Source: Stappia sp. MMSF_3263 (GTDB lineage: Bacteria; Pseudomonadota; Alphaproteobacteria; Rhizobiales; Stappiaceae). From it: 64,000 nucleotides of DNA. The notes under the pieces were generated by a model. It was not told the DNA's origin. It saw only the letters and a program-made list of their open reading frames with translations, and ran no database searches. Position 1 is the stretch's first letter, and each line of letters begins with the position of its first letter. The stretch lies in contig NZ_JASHIK010000012.1 of the NCBI RefSeq assembly GCF_030733745.1, positions 62,001 to 126,000 on the forward strand, in the 5' to 3' direction. Of this stretch, positions 39,465 to 47,795 are shown piece by piece. Both the position numbers and the translations under genes were made by a program.

Positions 39465-39860
39465 TCACGCCGCTTTCGGGAATTCCACGAGCTGGATCAG
39501 GTTGCCGCAGGTGTCGTCGAAGACCGCCATGCGGACCGGGCCGGCATCCATCGGCGCCATGGTGAACGCCACCCCGAGTCCTCGCAGACGCGCGCATTCC
39601 GCGTCGAGATCCTCGACCTGGAAAGAAGTGGCCGGAATGCCGTCGGCGACAAGGGCGTCCCTGTAGGGGCCGACGGCGGGATGCCCGGCCGGCTCCAGCA
39701 GCAGTTCGACCCCGTCGGGATCCTCGGCCGGGACCACGGTCAGCCAGCGGGCGTCACCTGCCGGCACGTCCCTCTTGAGGCGGAACCCCAGCGTTCGCGT
39801 GTAGAAATCGAGGGCCTTCGCCTGGTCGTCGACGAAGACGCTGGTCACGTAGAGCCTCAC
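39465..39860 (-). CDS. VOC family (glyoxalase/dioxygenase fold) protein
   Basis: A 131-residue protein with two beta-alpha-beta-beta-beta units: MRLYVTSVFVDDQAKALDFYTRTLGF opens the first, and VRMAVFDDTCGNLIQLVEF closes the second with a Glu ligand. Such proteins bind metal and act on small molecules or give resistance. It follows an ArsR regulator gene by 3 bp in one operon. Substrate unknown. Confidence 0.93.
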   Translation of the reverse strand: MRLYVTSVFVDDQAKALDFYTRTLGFRLKRDVPAGDARWLTVVPAEDPDGVELLLEPAGHPAVGPYRDALVADGIPATSFQVEDLDAECARLRGLGVAFTMAPMDAGPVRMAVFDDTCGNLIQLVEFPKAA

Positions 39861-39863
39861 GGT

Positions 39864-40163
39864 TCAGTCCTCCTGGATGAAGCGCCCGAGCCAGCAGCCG
39901 GCTACAAGGCGCAGCGGCGACAGGTCGGCGGTGTGGATTTTGGTCCGGCCTTTCCGGGCCGTGCGCACCAGACCGGCGCGCTCGAGAATGTCGAGATGCT
40001 GCGAAATCGTCTGCCGCGACAGACCGCTGCCGTCCTCGGCAAGCGTTGCGGCGCAGACCTCGAACAGTGTCTGGCCGGGATGGTCGTCGAGGCGCTCGAT
40101 GATGCGCCGCCGTGTCGGGTCGGCCAGGGCCTTGAAGACGAGATCGAGCTCGGCGTCGGTCAT
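39864..40163 (-). CDS. ArsR family transcriptional regulator
   Basis: A 99-residue winged helix: LDLVFKALADPTRRRIIERL opens the fold, and GLSRQTISQHLDILERAGLV is the recognition helix, followed by KGRTKIHTAD as the wing. No Cys pair of the metal-sensing type is present, so it likely belongs to the metal-independent subgroup that travels with VOC or SRPBCC genes. The inverted repeat just upstream of its start is its likely operator. Confidence 0.93.
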   Translation of the reverse strand: MTDAELDLVFKALADPTRRRIIERLDDHPGQTLFEVCAATLAEDGSGLSRQTISQHLDILERAGLVRTARKGRTKIHTADLSPLRLVAGCWLGRFIQED

Positions 40164-40172
40164 CGGGACAAA

Positions 40173-40192
40173 ATGCAGTAAAATGACTGCAT
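40173..40192. promoter_or_regulatory. 7-bp perfect inverted repeat upstream of arsR-voc
   Basis: ATGCAGT and ACTGCAT, separated by AAAATG, begin 10 bp before the ArsR start codon. The position and symmetry fit an autoregulatory operator. Confidence 0.65.
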
Positions 40193-40443
40193 GTCAAGCA
40201 AGGCAGGCCGGTGCCGCCGTTTCGCCCGCCCCTTCATCCCCACCCTCGTCAATTTCCCCGATCTTTGTCCGTGCAAGACGGGTGCGGGCGGATTAATCTC
40301 CCCCTCCCGGCCGGTCACCGATCCGCTGCGCTGGGCAGCCGGCGGTTCGCCTCGCAAGGGACGGACCTTTCCGGCGCCCGCGCGGCGCAACGCGGCGACC
40401 GCCCGCATCAGAAGATTTCAACGACGTTCCCCTGGGAGGACAC

Positions 40444-41397
40444 ATGACGATCTGGAGCAAACTCGCCATTGCCGGGCTCGCGGCCCTCGTGCCGCTCGCC
40501 GCATCCGCCGAGACCCGCGTGACCTACAAGTCCGCCTCGGCCGGCTCCTCCTATTACCAGATGGGCGTGCAGCTTGCCGAAGGCATCAAGGCCGGCACCG
40601 AAGGCGGCATCATCGTCACCCTGGAGGAGAGCCAGGGCTCGGTGCAGAACGTGATGGAAGCGGCCGTCCGCCCGGGCAATTACGTCTTCACCACGCCGCC
40701 GGCGCTGGTCGGGCTGGCCCAGGCCGGCAAGGCCATGTTCAAGGACAAGGGCAATCCGAAGTTCGACGAGATCCGCGCGCTCTTCCCGATCCCCTCGCTG
40801 ACCATGCATTTCGTCATGTCGGCGGACAGCGGCGTCACCGATTTCGCCGGCATGGAGGGCAAGACCATCCTCATCGGCAAGGGCTCCTTCGGCGCGACGG
40901 AAGGCGCCAAGTATCTCGATCTCTTCGGCCTCAAGGACAAGGTGACGCTCGCCGACGTGGAGCTGTCCAATGCCGGCGCGGCGCTGAAGAACGGCCAGAT
41001 CGACGGCTTCGTCACCGCCGGGTCCTGGCCGGCGCCGAATGTCATCGAGGCGGCCGCCGGCACGGGCGTGACGCTGCTCTCGCTCACCGACGAGCAGATC
41101 GCCGCGACCAAGCGCACGAAGCTCGTCATTCCCGCCGGCACCTATGCGGGCCAGGACAGCGACGTTGCCACCACCTCGCTCGACGTCGTCGCCTACACGA
41201 CGGCGCAGATGGACGACGACACCGCCTATGCGATGACGAAGACCTTCTGGGAGCAGAAGGAGAAGATGGGCGCCGACGCGCCCTGGTGGAACGGCGTCTC
41301 CACCGACATGCTCGCCAGCATCAAGGGCAGGATCCATCCCGGCGCGCAGCGCTACTATGCGGAAAAGGGCGTTGCCCTCACCGACGCGCAGAAGTGA
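40444..41397 (+). CDS. TAXI-type TRAP transporter solute-binding protein
   Basis: A 317-residue periplasmic protein with a Sec signal peptide (cut near AASAETR). TYKSASAGSSYYQMGVQLAEGIK and the later GKGSFGATEGAKYLDLFGLK are the TAXI pattern. It presents a solute, in several cases a dicarboxylate or glutamate-like acid, to the fused permease encoded next. ATG 40444 follows GGGAGGA. The operon has just two genes, 145 bp apart. Confidence 0.92.
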   Translation: MTIWSKLAIAGLAALVPLAASAETRVTYKSASAGSSYYQMGVQLAEGIKAGTEGGIIVTLEESQGSVQNVMEAAVRPGNYVFTTPPALVGLAQAGKAMFKDKGNPKFDEIRALFPIPSLTMHFVMSADSGVTDFAGMEGKTILIGKGSFGATEGAKYLDLFGLKDKVTLADVELSNAGAALKNGQIDGFVTAGSWPAPNVIEAAAGTGVTLLSLTDEQIAATKRTKLVIPAGTYAGQDSDVATTSLDVVAYTTAQMDDDTAYAMTKTFWEQKEKMGADAPWWNGVSTDMLASIKGRIHPGAQRYYAEKGVALTDAQK

Positions 41398-41542
41398 TCG
41401 GCCTCGCGCGGAGTGCCGGCGACGGTCGCTGACCGCGGCCGGCTCCGCCCCCTGGAACATGCCCGGCCCGGATGATCGCGTCCGGGCCGCGGCATTTCCG
41501 TCCCCCCCGCAGGTTTCGACGGTTTCCCGAAGGCAGTACCTG

Positions 41543-43300
41543 ATGTCCCTCACGGCCCGGCTGGTCTGGGCGGCGCTCGGCGCCGTTTCCATCGCCTTTC
41601 ATCTCTGGCTGGTCTTTTCCGGCCTTGTGCCCAACCTGGTCAGCCGGCCGCTGCACATGGCGCTGGCGCTGCCCTTCGTGCTGATACTGGCCGCGAAAAC
41701 ACCATTCCAGCGCTGGAGCGGACCGCCGCTTGCAGCCCTTGGCGTCGCCGCCTGCCTTTGGGTCGCCTGGAACCATGACATGCTCGGCGACCAGTACGGC
41801 TATCTCGCCGGCGATTTCCAGATGGCGGTGGCCCTGCTGCTGCTCTTCGTGACGCTGGAAATGGCGCGCCGCGCCATCGGCTGGCCGCTGCCGCTGGTCG
41901 CCGGCCTGGCGCTCGCCTATGCCGTGTGGGGCGAGGCGATCCCGGGGGAGTTCGGCCATCCCGGCCTGCCGATGGCGAGCCTGTTCGGCACGCTGGCGAT
42001 CGCCGAAGGGGGGCTGTGGGGCAAGCTCACCGGCGTCTCGGTCTCGGTCGTGGCGATCTTCGTCATCTTCGGCGCGGTGCTCAATGCCGGCGAGGCGGGC
42101 CAGGGCTTCATGAATGTCGCGGCGGCTGCTGCCGGCCGGCTGCGCGGCGGCGCGGCCAAGGTCTCGGTGCTCTCCTCCGCGCTCTTCGGCTCGATTTCCG
42201 GCTCAGCCTCGGCCAATGTCGCCTCCACCGGGGCGATCACCCTGCCGGCGATGACGCGGCTCGGCTATCCGCGCGCGCTTGCCGGCGCGGTCGAGGCGGT
42301 TGCCTCCTCGGGCGGACAGATCATGCCGCCGCTAATGGGGGCGGGCGCCTTCGTCATGGTCGAGCTCACCGGCACGCCCTATTCAGACATCATGATGGCG
42401 GCGATCCTGCCGGCCTTTCTATACTTCCTCGCCGTGTGGGTCGGCATCGACGCCTTCTCCCTGCGCCATGTGCTGAGGGGGCTTGCGCCGGAGGACCGGC
42501 CCGCCGCCCGCATCGTCATCATCACCTCCGGCTTCTTCCTGGTGCCGTTCGGCATCCTGCTCTGGGGCATGTTTGGGTTGGGCGTGACGCCGCAATACGC
42601 GGCCTCGCTGGCGATCCTGGCCGGCGCGTTGCTGCTTGCCCTCGATGCCCGGCTGACGCTCGACTGGCGACGCACTGCCCTGCGCGTCGAGGAGGCCTGC
42701 ACCGGCGCCGGCCGCCAGATCGCCACCATCGCGGCGATCATCCTGTGCGCCTCCATCGTCATCGGCGTGCTCGGCCTGACGGGCCTTGGCGTCAAGATCA
42801 CCTCGCTGATCCTGTCCGGCTCGGGCGGCTATCTCTGGCCGGCTCTGCTGCTGACCGCGCTTGCCTGCCTGATCCTGGGCATGGAGGTGCCAACGACCGC
42901 CGCCTATGTCATCTGCATCTCGGTCGCCGGTCCCGCGCTCACCGCGCTCGGCCTGCCGGTCCTGCAGGCGCATCTCTTCGTCTTCTGGTACGCGCTGCTG
43001 TCCACCATCACGCCGCCGGTCTGCGGCGCGGTCTTCATCGCCGCCGGCATGGTCGGCGAGAACTGGCTGAAGGTGGCGCTGTCGGCCATGGCGCTCGGCC
43101 TCGGCCTCTATCTCGTGCCGCTCGGCATGATCGCCAATCCCGACGTGATCGCGCTGGCCGCCGAACCGGGAGCCGCGCTCGTCGCCGGCGCCAAGATCGC
43201 GGCGGCCCTTTCGGCGATCTCCTTCGGCGTCATCGCGCCGCTCAACCCGCTCCTGCGCGCCGGCCTCGTCGCCGGCGGGGCGGTGCTGCTCTTCGTGTGA
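41543..43300 (+). CDS. TRAP transporter permease, fused 4TM/12TM type
   Basis: A 585-residue inner-membrane protein with about 16 helices. The N-terminal four-helix part (DctQ-like) ends near residue 110. The DctM-like remainder carries the FGSISGSASANVASTGAITLP block, GGQIMPPLMGAGAFVM and GMEVPTTAAYVICI. Such fusions serve TAXI binding proteins and run on ion gradients. I chose ATG 41543; the frame is open back to 41357 but that part has no membrane or family features. Confidence 0.93.
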   Translation: MSLTARLVWAALGAVSIAFHLWLVFSGLVPNLVSRPLHMALALPFVLILAAKTPFQRWSGPPLAALGVAACLWVAWNHDMLGDQYGYLAGDFQMAVALLLLFVTLEMARRAIGWPLPLVAGLALAYAVWGEAIPGEFGHPGLPMASLFGTLAIAEGGLWGKLTGVSVSVVAIFVIFGAVLNAGEAGQGFMNVAAAAAGRLRGGAAKVSVLSSALFGSISGSASANVASTGAITLPAMTRLGYPRALAGAVEAVASSGGQIMPPLMGAGAFVMVELTGTPYSDIMMAAILPAFLYFLAVWVGIDAFSLRHVLRGLAPEDRPAARIVIITSGFFLVPFGILLWGMFGLGVTPQYAASLAILAGALLLALDARLTLDWRRTALRVEEACTGAGRQIATIAAIILCASIVIGVLGLTGLGVKITSLILSGSGGYLWPALLLTALACLILGMEVPTTAAYVICISVAGPALTALGLPVLQAHLFVFWYALLSTITPPVCGAVFIAAGMVGENWLKVALSAMALGLGLYLVPLGMIANPDVIALAAEPGAALVAGAKIAAALSAISFGVIAPLNPLLRAGLVAGGAVLLFV

Positions 43301-43344
43301 GGGGAGGGGGCGCTCCGCCCCCGGCCATTCGTGCGAGACGCTCC

Positions 43345-43374
43345 CGGCCCGCCGCCCCAGGCATCGTCGTCTTC
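43345..43374. repeat. Left copy of an imperfect 30-bp direct repeat
   Basis: CGGCCCGCCGCCCCAGGCAT and the following ten bases match 27 of 30 positions with 45099-45128. Together the two copies bracket the orphan TadG-like gene and an AT-rich stretch. Confidence 0.7.
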
Positions 43375-43382
43375 AACTAGTA

Positions 43383-44699
43383 TCAGTTCGATATTCTTAC
43401 TCGTGAAGTAACAAACTTCTCCTTGAATTCCAGAAATTTAACCGGAACATCCTCGTGATTTTCCGCCTTGAAGTACCACCCCGGGGAAGCGCAGGACTCC
43501 AGCGCCGGACTGATCTTGTTCTTCACGGGTCTGACAGTGACATTGTATACAAAATTGTTCATGAGCTCAGGATACTGAATCTCAATAACAGCCAATTTGA
43601 ACCCTCTCGATTTTATTTTGTCGCACAGTGAATTATCTATCGGCTTCTGTGAGTAGGAAAAGTCACGAGAGTTGACGCCATCGGTGATCAGAACGATCGT
43701 CTTGAGCGGTTCCGCCCTCGATCCGTCACCTTGCCTGCCCAAAAGCCTGGTCAGCCTGTTGAAAACCTGGCTGTAGTCCGTTTCATACCGGTCATGGTCC
43801 CGGAAACGTCCTAAAGCGGACTTGATGCTCGATGCGGACGTGGAAAGGCTTGCCAACTGCGTCGCGATGCTGCTGAAACCGATCACGGAAATACGCCGCA
43901 ATCCACCCTTGGCTGCCGGGTCGGATGGATCCAACAGCAGATCGACCAGTTGATTGAACTGCAGAATGAGTTCGTCTTCCCTAAGCCTGATCCCGGCATC
44001 GCGGGCCATCTGATAGATGGTCTTGCCGGATGGTTCCCATCCCTGGCGGCGATGGCAGGCGAACTCGCAGCCTTGTGGCAGGTTATTGCCGAAGGTGGCT
44101 CTCATATAGGGGCGCGTCAGTGCCCCCAGTGCGGTACGGTCCCTCGGAGTAGCTCCGACGCCGGTTGAGCTCGAAAGATCGACCGAGAAGTAAATATCGT
44201 CATATGCCGGCTTTACGACAACAGATGTCGTAGATATCGGGATCTCGTTTATATGGAAAAATTTCGCGAATGTTGTTTCTAGAGAAAGATATCCTTCGGC
44301 TTCAAGTTCCGATCCGTCAAAGGAAATGACCTTTGCCTGAACGGAAGACCTACCGCGATTTTTCTCGTAATTTTCCTCAAGAAAATTTTGAAGAGACCTG
44401 CCAATCTCCGAGAGGCTGCTCTGGTGTATGGCAGCCAAAGCCGCTGCATCCAGAGCGTCTTGGAGCTTCTTCTTTGCCGAGACGGCTCTCGCCATGTCTA
44501 TGGCAGACCCCACCGCGAGTATAATGCATGGGGCGGCAATCGCCGTGAAGATGGCGACGTTGCCGCTTTGATTTCGAAGCAGTCGCGGCACCGGTGTAGT
44601 GGCGGTGTCGGCCGTTCGCATGCAGACCTGTATAAACCGCTTCAGGATGCCGCGCAGGCACTGGCGGCATCTCATTAACATCCACAGATACACCACCAC
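43383..44699 (-). CDS. TadG-like pilus-assembly-type protein with von Willebrand-like domain, orphan
   Basis: A 438-residue protein. RNQSGNVAIFTAIAAPCIILAVGSAIDM (about residue 42 on) is the TadE/TadG hydrophobic segment. The rest is exported and has a VWA-like core: DIYFSVDLSSSTGVGA is a MIDAS-like motif lacking the strict DxSxS form, and TIVLITDGVNS fits the second loop. No other tad or flp genes are nearby. Lower GC than the host average and flanking repeats point to transfer. The start is unsure: GTG 44699 opens the frame, with ATGs at 44681, 44675 and 44621. Confidence 0.78.
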   Translation of the reverse strand: MVVYLWMLMRCRQCLRGILKRFIQVCMRTADTATTPVPRLLRNQSGNVAIFTAIAAPCIILAVGSAIDMARAVSAKKKLQDALDAAALAAIHQSSLSEIGRSLQNFLEENYEKNRGRSSVQAKVISFDGSELEAEGYLSLETTFAKFFHINEIPISTTSVVVKPAYDDIYFSVDLSSSTGVGATPRDRTALGALTRPYMRATFGNNLPQGCEFACHRRQGWEPSGKTIYQMARDAGIRLREDELILQFNQLVDLLLDPSDPAAKGGLRRISVIGFSSIATQLASLSTSASSIKSALGRFRDHDRYETDYSQVFNRLTRLLGRQGDGSRAEPLKTIVLITDGVNSRDFSYSQKPIDNSLCDKIKSRGFKLAVIEIQYPELMNNFVYNVTVRPVKNKISPALESCASPGWYFKAENHEDVPVKFLEFKEKFVTSRVRISN

Positions 44700-45247
44700 A
44701 CCCTCCGAAAATCGGTATTTATTGTGGTGTTTATGGTATTTCTTGTATATTTAAGAATATATTTCTCGAACAATGAATTTTATGCAAATATAAGTGAAAT
44801 AAAAACATGCAAATGAATATTTTTCATCGTATATAGAGTCGAGCGTCATTCGATTTTCGATCGGAAGTATATGACGAGCATGAGCAGTCTGGGTCTGCTT
44901 CTTGTCGTTATTTTTTGACAAGTGAAGGGCTTGCTGGATTGAGAGCCGTTCTGAATTGGAATTTTCCAATTATGATACCGTTGACGGGGGAAGGCGAGTT
45001 CCAGGAAGAAGCCGACATTCTCGGAGCCGCAGATTGCCTTCGTCCTGCCTCAGGACGATGAGGGAACATCGGTCGCTGAAGCGTGCTGCAAGGCCGGTCG
45101 GCCCGCCGCCCCACGCATCGTCGTCATTCCCGGCTTGCCCTGAATCCATTGCCGCCCTCGGCCGAACGTGATGGTTCCGGCTGCTTCTCGCTTGCTGGTG
45201 GCTTGACCGATGCTGCGGGGCGCAGAACTGGTTGCTTTGACGCAGAG
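44700..45247. other. AT-rich gap without a convincing gene
   Basis: The first 260 bp are very AT-rich. A 72-residue minus-strand frame at 44751-44969 lacks a ribosome site and family features. The right part holds the second copy of the 30-bp repeat and a CGTCATTCCCGGCTTG segment of the kind that recurs in alphaproteobacterial intergenic repeats. The TadG-like gene's promoter should be here. Confidence 0.6.
45099..45128. repeat. Right copy of the imperfect 30-bp direct repeat
   Basis: CGGCCCGCCGCCCCACGCAT and the next ten bases match 43345-43374 at 27 of 30 positions. The copy runs directly into a TCATTCCCGGC segment. Confidence 0.7.
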
Positions 45248-45994
45248 CTACTTTAGTTTTTGAATGATTAACTTCAGCAATCTGATATCAATTTGACTGC
45301 TGGCTCCAGGTTTTTCTCTGAAAAATGGAAACATCAGCCACTTCTCGCCATTCCAGTGTTGTGAGAGTATTTTTAAGGCAGTCAGGTCCCTGTGCTTTTT
45401 CAGCGCCGCGTCAACCTTACGACGAACGATCCATGGCAGCGTTTCCACCATGTTGGCAGCGGTCTCATCGCGCAAGACGTTCTCGCGTTCCGACCGGCAT
45501 TCGCCGTTTTCATCCCAGATGTACCACCGCTTCATCGTGGGGCCGATTTTCTCGGTCCATTTGAACTCGTCTTGCTGCTTCTCAGCAAAACCGTTGGCGG
45601 CCAATAAATTAGCTGCTCTGTTTAGATTGGGATGGACAGGAAAGCTGCGCCGCCCGCAACTTAAGGCGCTGTCATATGAGACATAGTTTTCGACAAAGGC
45701 CGAAAGCAATTCATTGAGCGCCTCCCGGGAAACGGTCTCCAGGCTGTCCATGTGCTGGTGCACGCCATCCACAGGAACAACGACCTTGTACAGTGTAAAG
45801 TGCTTTCCTTTTTTGTAGACGCCCACAAGGTTGAGGGCGAGACACCCGGCTTCATAGTTCGACTGCGCGAGATTGTGGACTTCGCCGGCGATTGTGTCGG
45901 CGCCGAGGTCTCGCCACATCTTGTCAGCCACGAGGTAGGCAAGCTCAGTTGCCAGCTCGCGCTCGGGAGGGGTGAGGGGAGAGTTGTCGCCCAA
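45248..45994 (-). CDS. Unknown soluble protein, 248 residues
   Basis: The frame opens at TTG 45994 behind GAAAAGG; an ATG at 45919 is the next choice. PLTPPERELATELAYLVADKM starts a helical N-terminus, and the middle holds FTLYKVVVPVDGVHQHMDSL. The C-terminus is rich in Lys and ends in IIQKLK. No membrane segment or known family. GC is lower than the genes around it, so it was likely gained, but its length and even codon pattern suggest a real gene. Confidence 0.55.
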   Translation of the reverse strand: MGDNSPLTPPERELATELAYLVADKMWRDLGADTIAGEVHNLAQSNYEAGCLALNLVGVYKKGKHFTLYKVVVPVDGVHQHMDSLETVSREALNELLSAFVENYVSYDSALSCGRRSFPVHPNLNRAANLLAANGFAEKQQDEFKWTEKIGPTMKRWYIWDENGECRSERENVLRDETAANMVETLPWIVRRKVDAALKKHRDLTALKILSQHWNGEKWLMFPFFREKPGASSQIDIRLLKLIIQKLK

Positions 45995-46180
45995 GTCGAG
46001 CAGCCTTTTCGAGTTCGATTTAGGAACCGGACCAGCCGTTTATGCGCAAGCAATGAGTATCGGTCAGCCTCTTCTGCGCTTGGCACGGCGGACGCGTCGA
46101 TTGGACCCCGGCGCGGTGGCCGGGGTGACATCCGAGTGCGTTTCGGCGCGTCATTCCGACCTTCCCCTTGCGGAAGTGCC

Positions 46181-46217
46181 AACAAGGAAGGGCGGAGAAC
46201 GATCATCCCCGCCCTTC
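46181..46217 (-). terminator. Intrinsic terminator after the second binding-protein gene
   Basis: On the minus strand GAAGGGCGG and CCGCCCTTC form a perfect 9-bp stem with a 13-base loop, followed by CTTGTT. It begins 31 bp after the binding-protein stop. Confidence 0.8.
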
Positions 46218-46247
46218 GATTGTCGAACATGATGGTGCGAGGGCGTC

Positions 46248-47759
46248 CTACTCCCAGTAGACCCCGGTCAGGTCGTTCGCCTGGATCGGCGCGTTGACCC
46301 ACATGCCCTTCAGGCCGGACGCCCACACACCCGCCTTGGCGAGCTGGAACAGGTACACGTTGACCGCGTCCTCCGTGATGATGCGCTGCGCCTGGCCAAG
46401 CAACTCGTAGCGCGCCTCCTGGTCGGCGGTGGTGTCGAGCCTGGCCATCACCTCGTCGAAGGCGGTGCTGTCATACTGGAAATAGTAGTCCTTGCGGCCA
46501 TAGATGTTGATGTCCATCGGCTCGGTATGGGAGACGATGGTGAAGTCGAAATCCTTGCCCTTGAAGACTTCCGAGAGCCATTGCGCCCATTCAAGCGGCA
46601 CGATCACCAGCTCGACGCCGATCTTCTTCAGGTCCGAGGCGATCAGTTCCCCGCCGCGCCGTGCATAGGTCGGCGGCGGCAGCTTGATCGTCGCCTTGAA
46701 GCCGTCCGGGTAGCCGGCCTCGGCGAGCAGTGCCTTGGCCTTGTCGAGGTCGAGCGGATAGGTGCCGGTCAGGTCCACATAGGCCGGGTGATGCGGGGCG
46801 AAATGGGTGCCGATCGGCGTGCCGTTGCCGAACATGGCCCCGTCGATGACCGCCTGCCGGTCGACGGCATGCGAGATCGCCTGGCGCACGCGCTTGTCGG
46901 CGAGCGGGCCCTTCTTGTTGTTCATGGCGAGGATCGTCTCGCCCTCGGTCGAGCCGACCGCCACCGTGAAGCGCGGATCCGTCTCGATCATCGGCAGGTT
47001 CTCGGTCGCCTGGAAGTTCGGGAAGGCGTCGATGTCTCCGGCCATCAGCGCGGCGAGTTCGGCCGCCGGATCGCCGATGATCTTGAAGGTCGCCTTGTCG
47101 AGAGTCGCCGGCTCGCCCCAGTATTCGGGGTTCTTGGCAAGCTCGATGCGGTCGCCCTGCACCCACTGGACGAACTTGAAGGGGCCGGTGCCGATCGGCT
47201 TCGACGTGTTGGAAACGGCCGTCTCCTCGGCCACCATCGCCGCATCGCCCCAGCCCAGGTTGAACAGGAAGGCGCCGTTCGGCTTTGTCAGCGTCACCTT
47301 CAAGGTCGTGGGATCGACGGCCTCGATCGTGTCGATGCCGGCGAAAAGCTGCTTCTGCGCGTTGGTGCTGAACTCGCCGCGGGCGCGGTCGAGGGCGAAT
47401 TTCGCATCCGCAGAATCGAACTCCGTGCCGTCATGGAAGGTGACGCCGGATCGCAAGCGGAACGTGTAGGTGAGCCCGTCTTCGGAAACGTCCCAGCTCT
47501 CCGCCAGCCAGGGGCCGACCTCGCCGTTCCGGTCGATCCGCGTCAGCCCTTCGAAGATGTTGGCATAGGTGATCTCGTCGATCGCCGCGGCGGCCCCGCC
47601 GGTCGGATCGAGATGCGGCGGCTCCAGCCGGACGCCGATATTGACGTCGGTGCGCACGAGCTGTGCCTGTGCGGGCGTCGTCAGGGTGAGGGTTGCCCCC
47701 GCGAGCACCGCCGCCAGGGCGGTGCCCAGCACCATGCGCCGGTCGAAACGTTCGTTCAT
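46248..47759 (-). CDS. Peptide-type ABC transporter substrate-binding protein
   Basis: A 503-residue family 5 binding protein. A signal peptide (MNERFDRRMVLGTALAAVLA, cut near AQAQLV) has an Arg pair that could be Sec or weak Tat. Family blocks are EPPHLDPTGG, YTFRLRSGVTFHDGTEFDSAD and KPIGTGPFKFVQWVQGDRIEL. It stands 36 bp after an ArgE/DapE-type deacylase gene. No permease follows; the missing ones are most likely the minus-strand genes at 34.5-38.0 kb. Confidence 0.93.
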   Translation of the reverse strand: MNERFDRRMVLGTALAAVLAGATLTLTTPAQAQLVRTDVNIGVRLEPPHLDPTGGAAAAIDEITYANIFEGLTRIDRNGEVGPWLAESWDVSEDGLTYTFRLRSGVTFHDGTEFDSADAKFALDRARGEFSTNAQKQLFAGIDTIEAVDPTTLKVTLTKPNGAFLFNLGWGDAAMVAEETAVSNTSKPIGTGPFKFVQWVQGDRIELAKNPEYWGEPATLDKATFKIIGDPAAELAALMAGDIDAFPNFQATENLPMIETDPRFTVAVGSTEGETILAMNNKKGPLADKRVRQAISHAVDRQAVIDGAMFGNGTPIGTHFAPHHPAYVDLTGTYPLDLDKAKALLAEAGYPDGFKATIKLPPPTYARRGGELIASDLKKIGVELVIVPLEWAQWLSEVFKGKDFDFTIVSHTEPMDINIYGRKDYYFQYDSTAFDEVMARLDTTADQEARYELLGQAQRIITEDAVNVYLFQLAKAGVWASGLKGMWVNAPIQANDLTGVYWE

Positions 47760-47795
47760 GCCATTGCCTCCATTTGGCAGCGTCTGCGCCGCAGC

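Noticed and set aside
44751-44969. A 72-codon frame in the AT-rich gap
   Set aside because: AT-rich DNA gives such frames by chance; no ribosome site, no family, no coupling to a neighbour.
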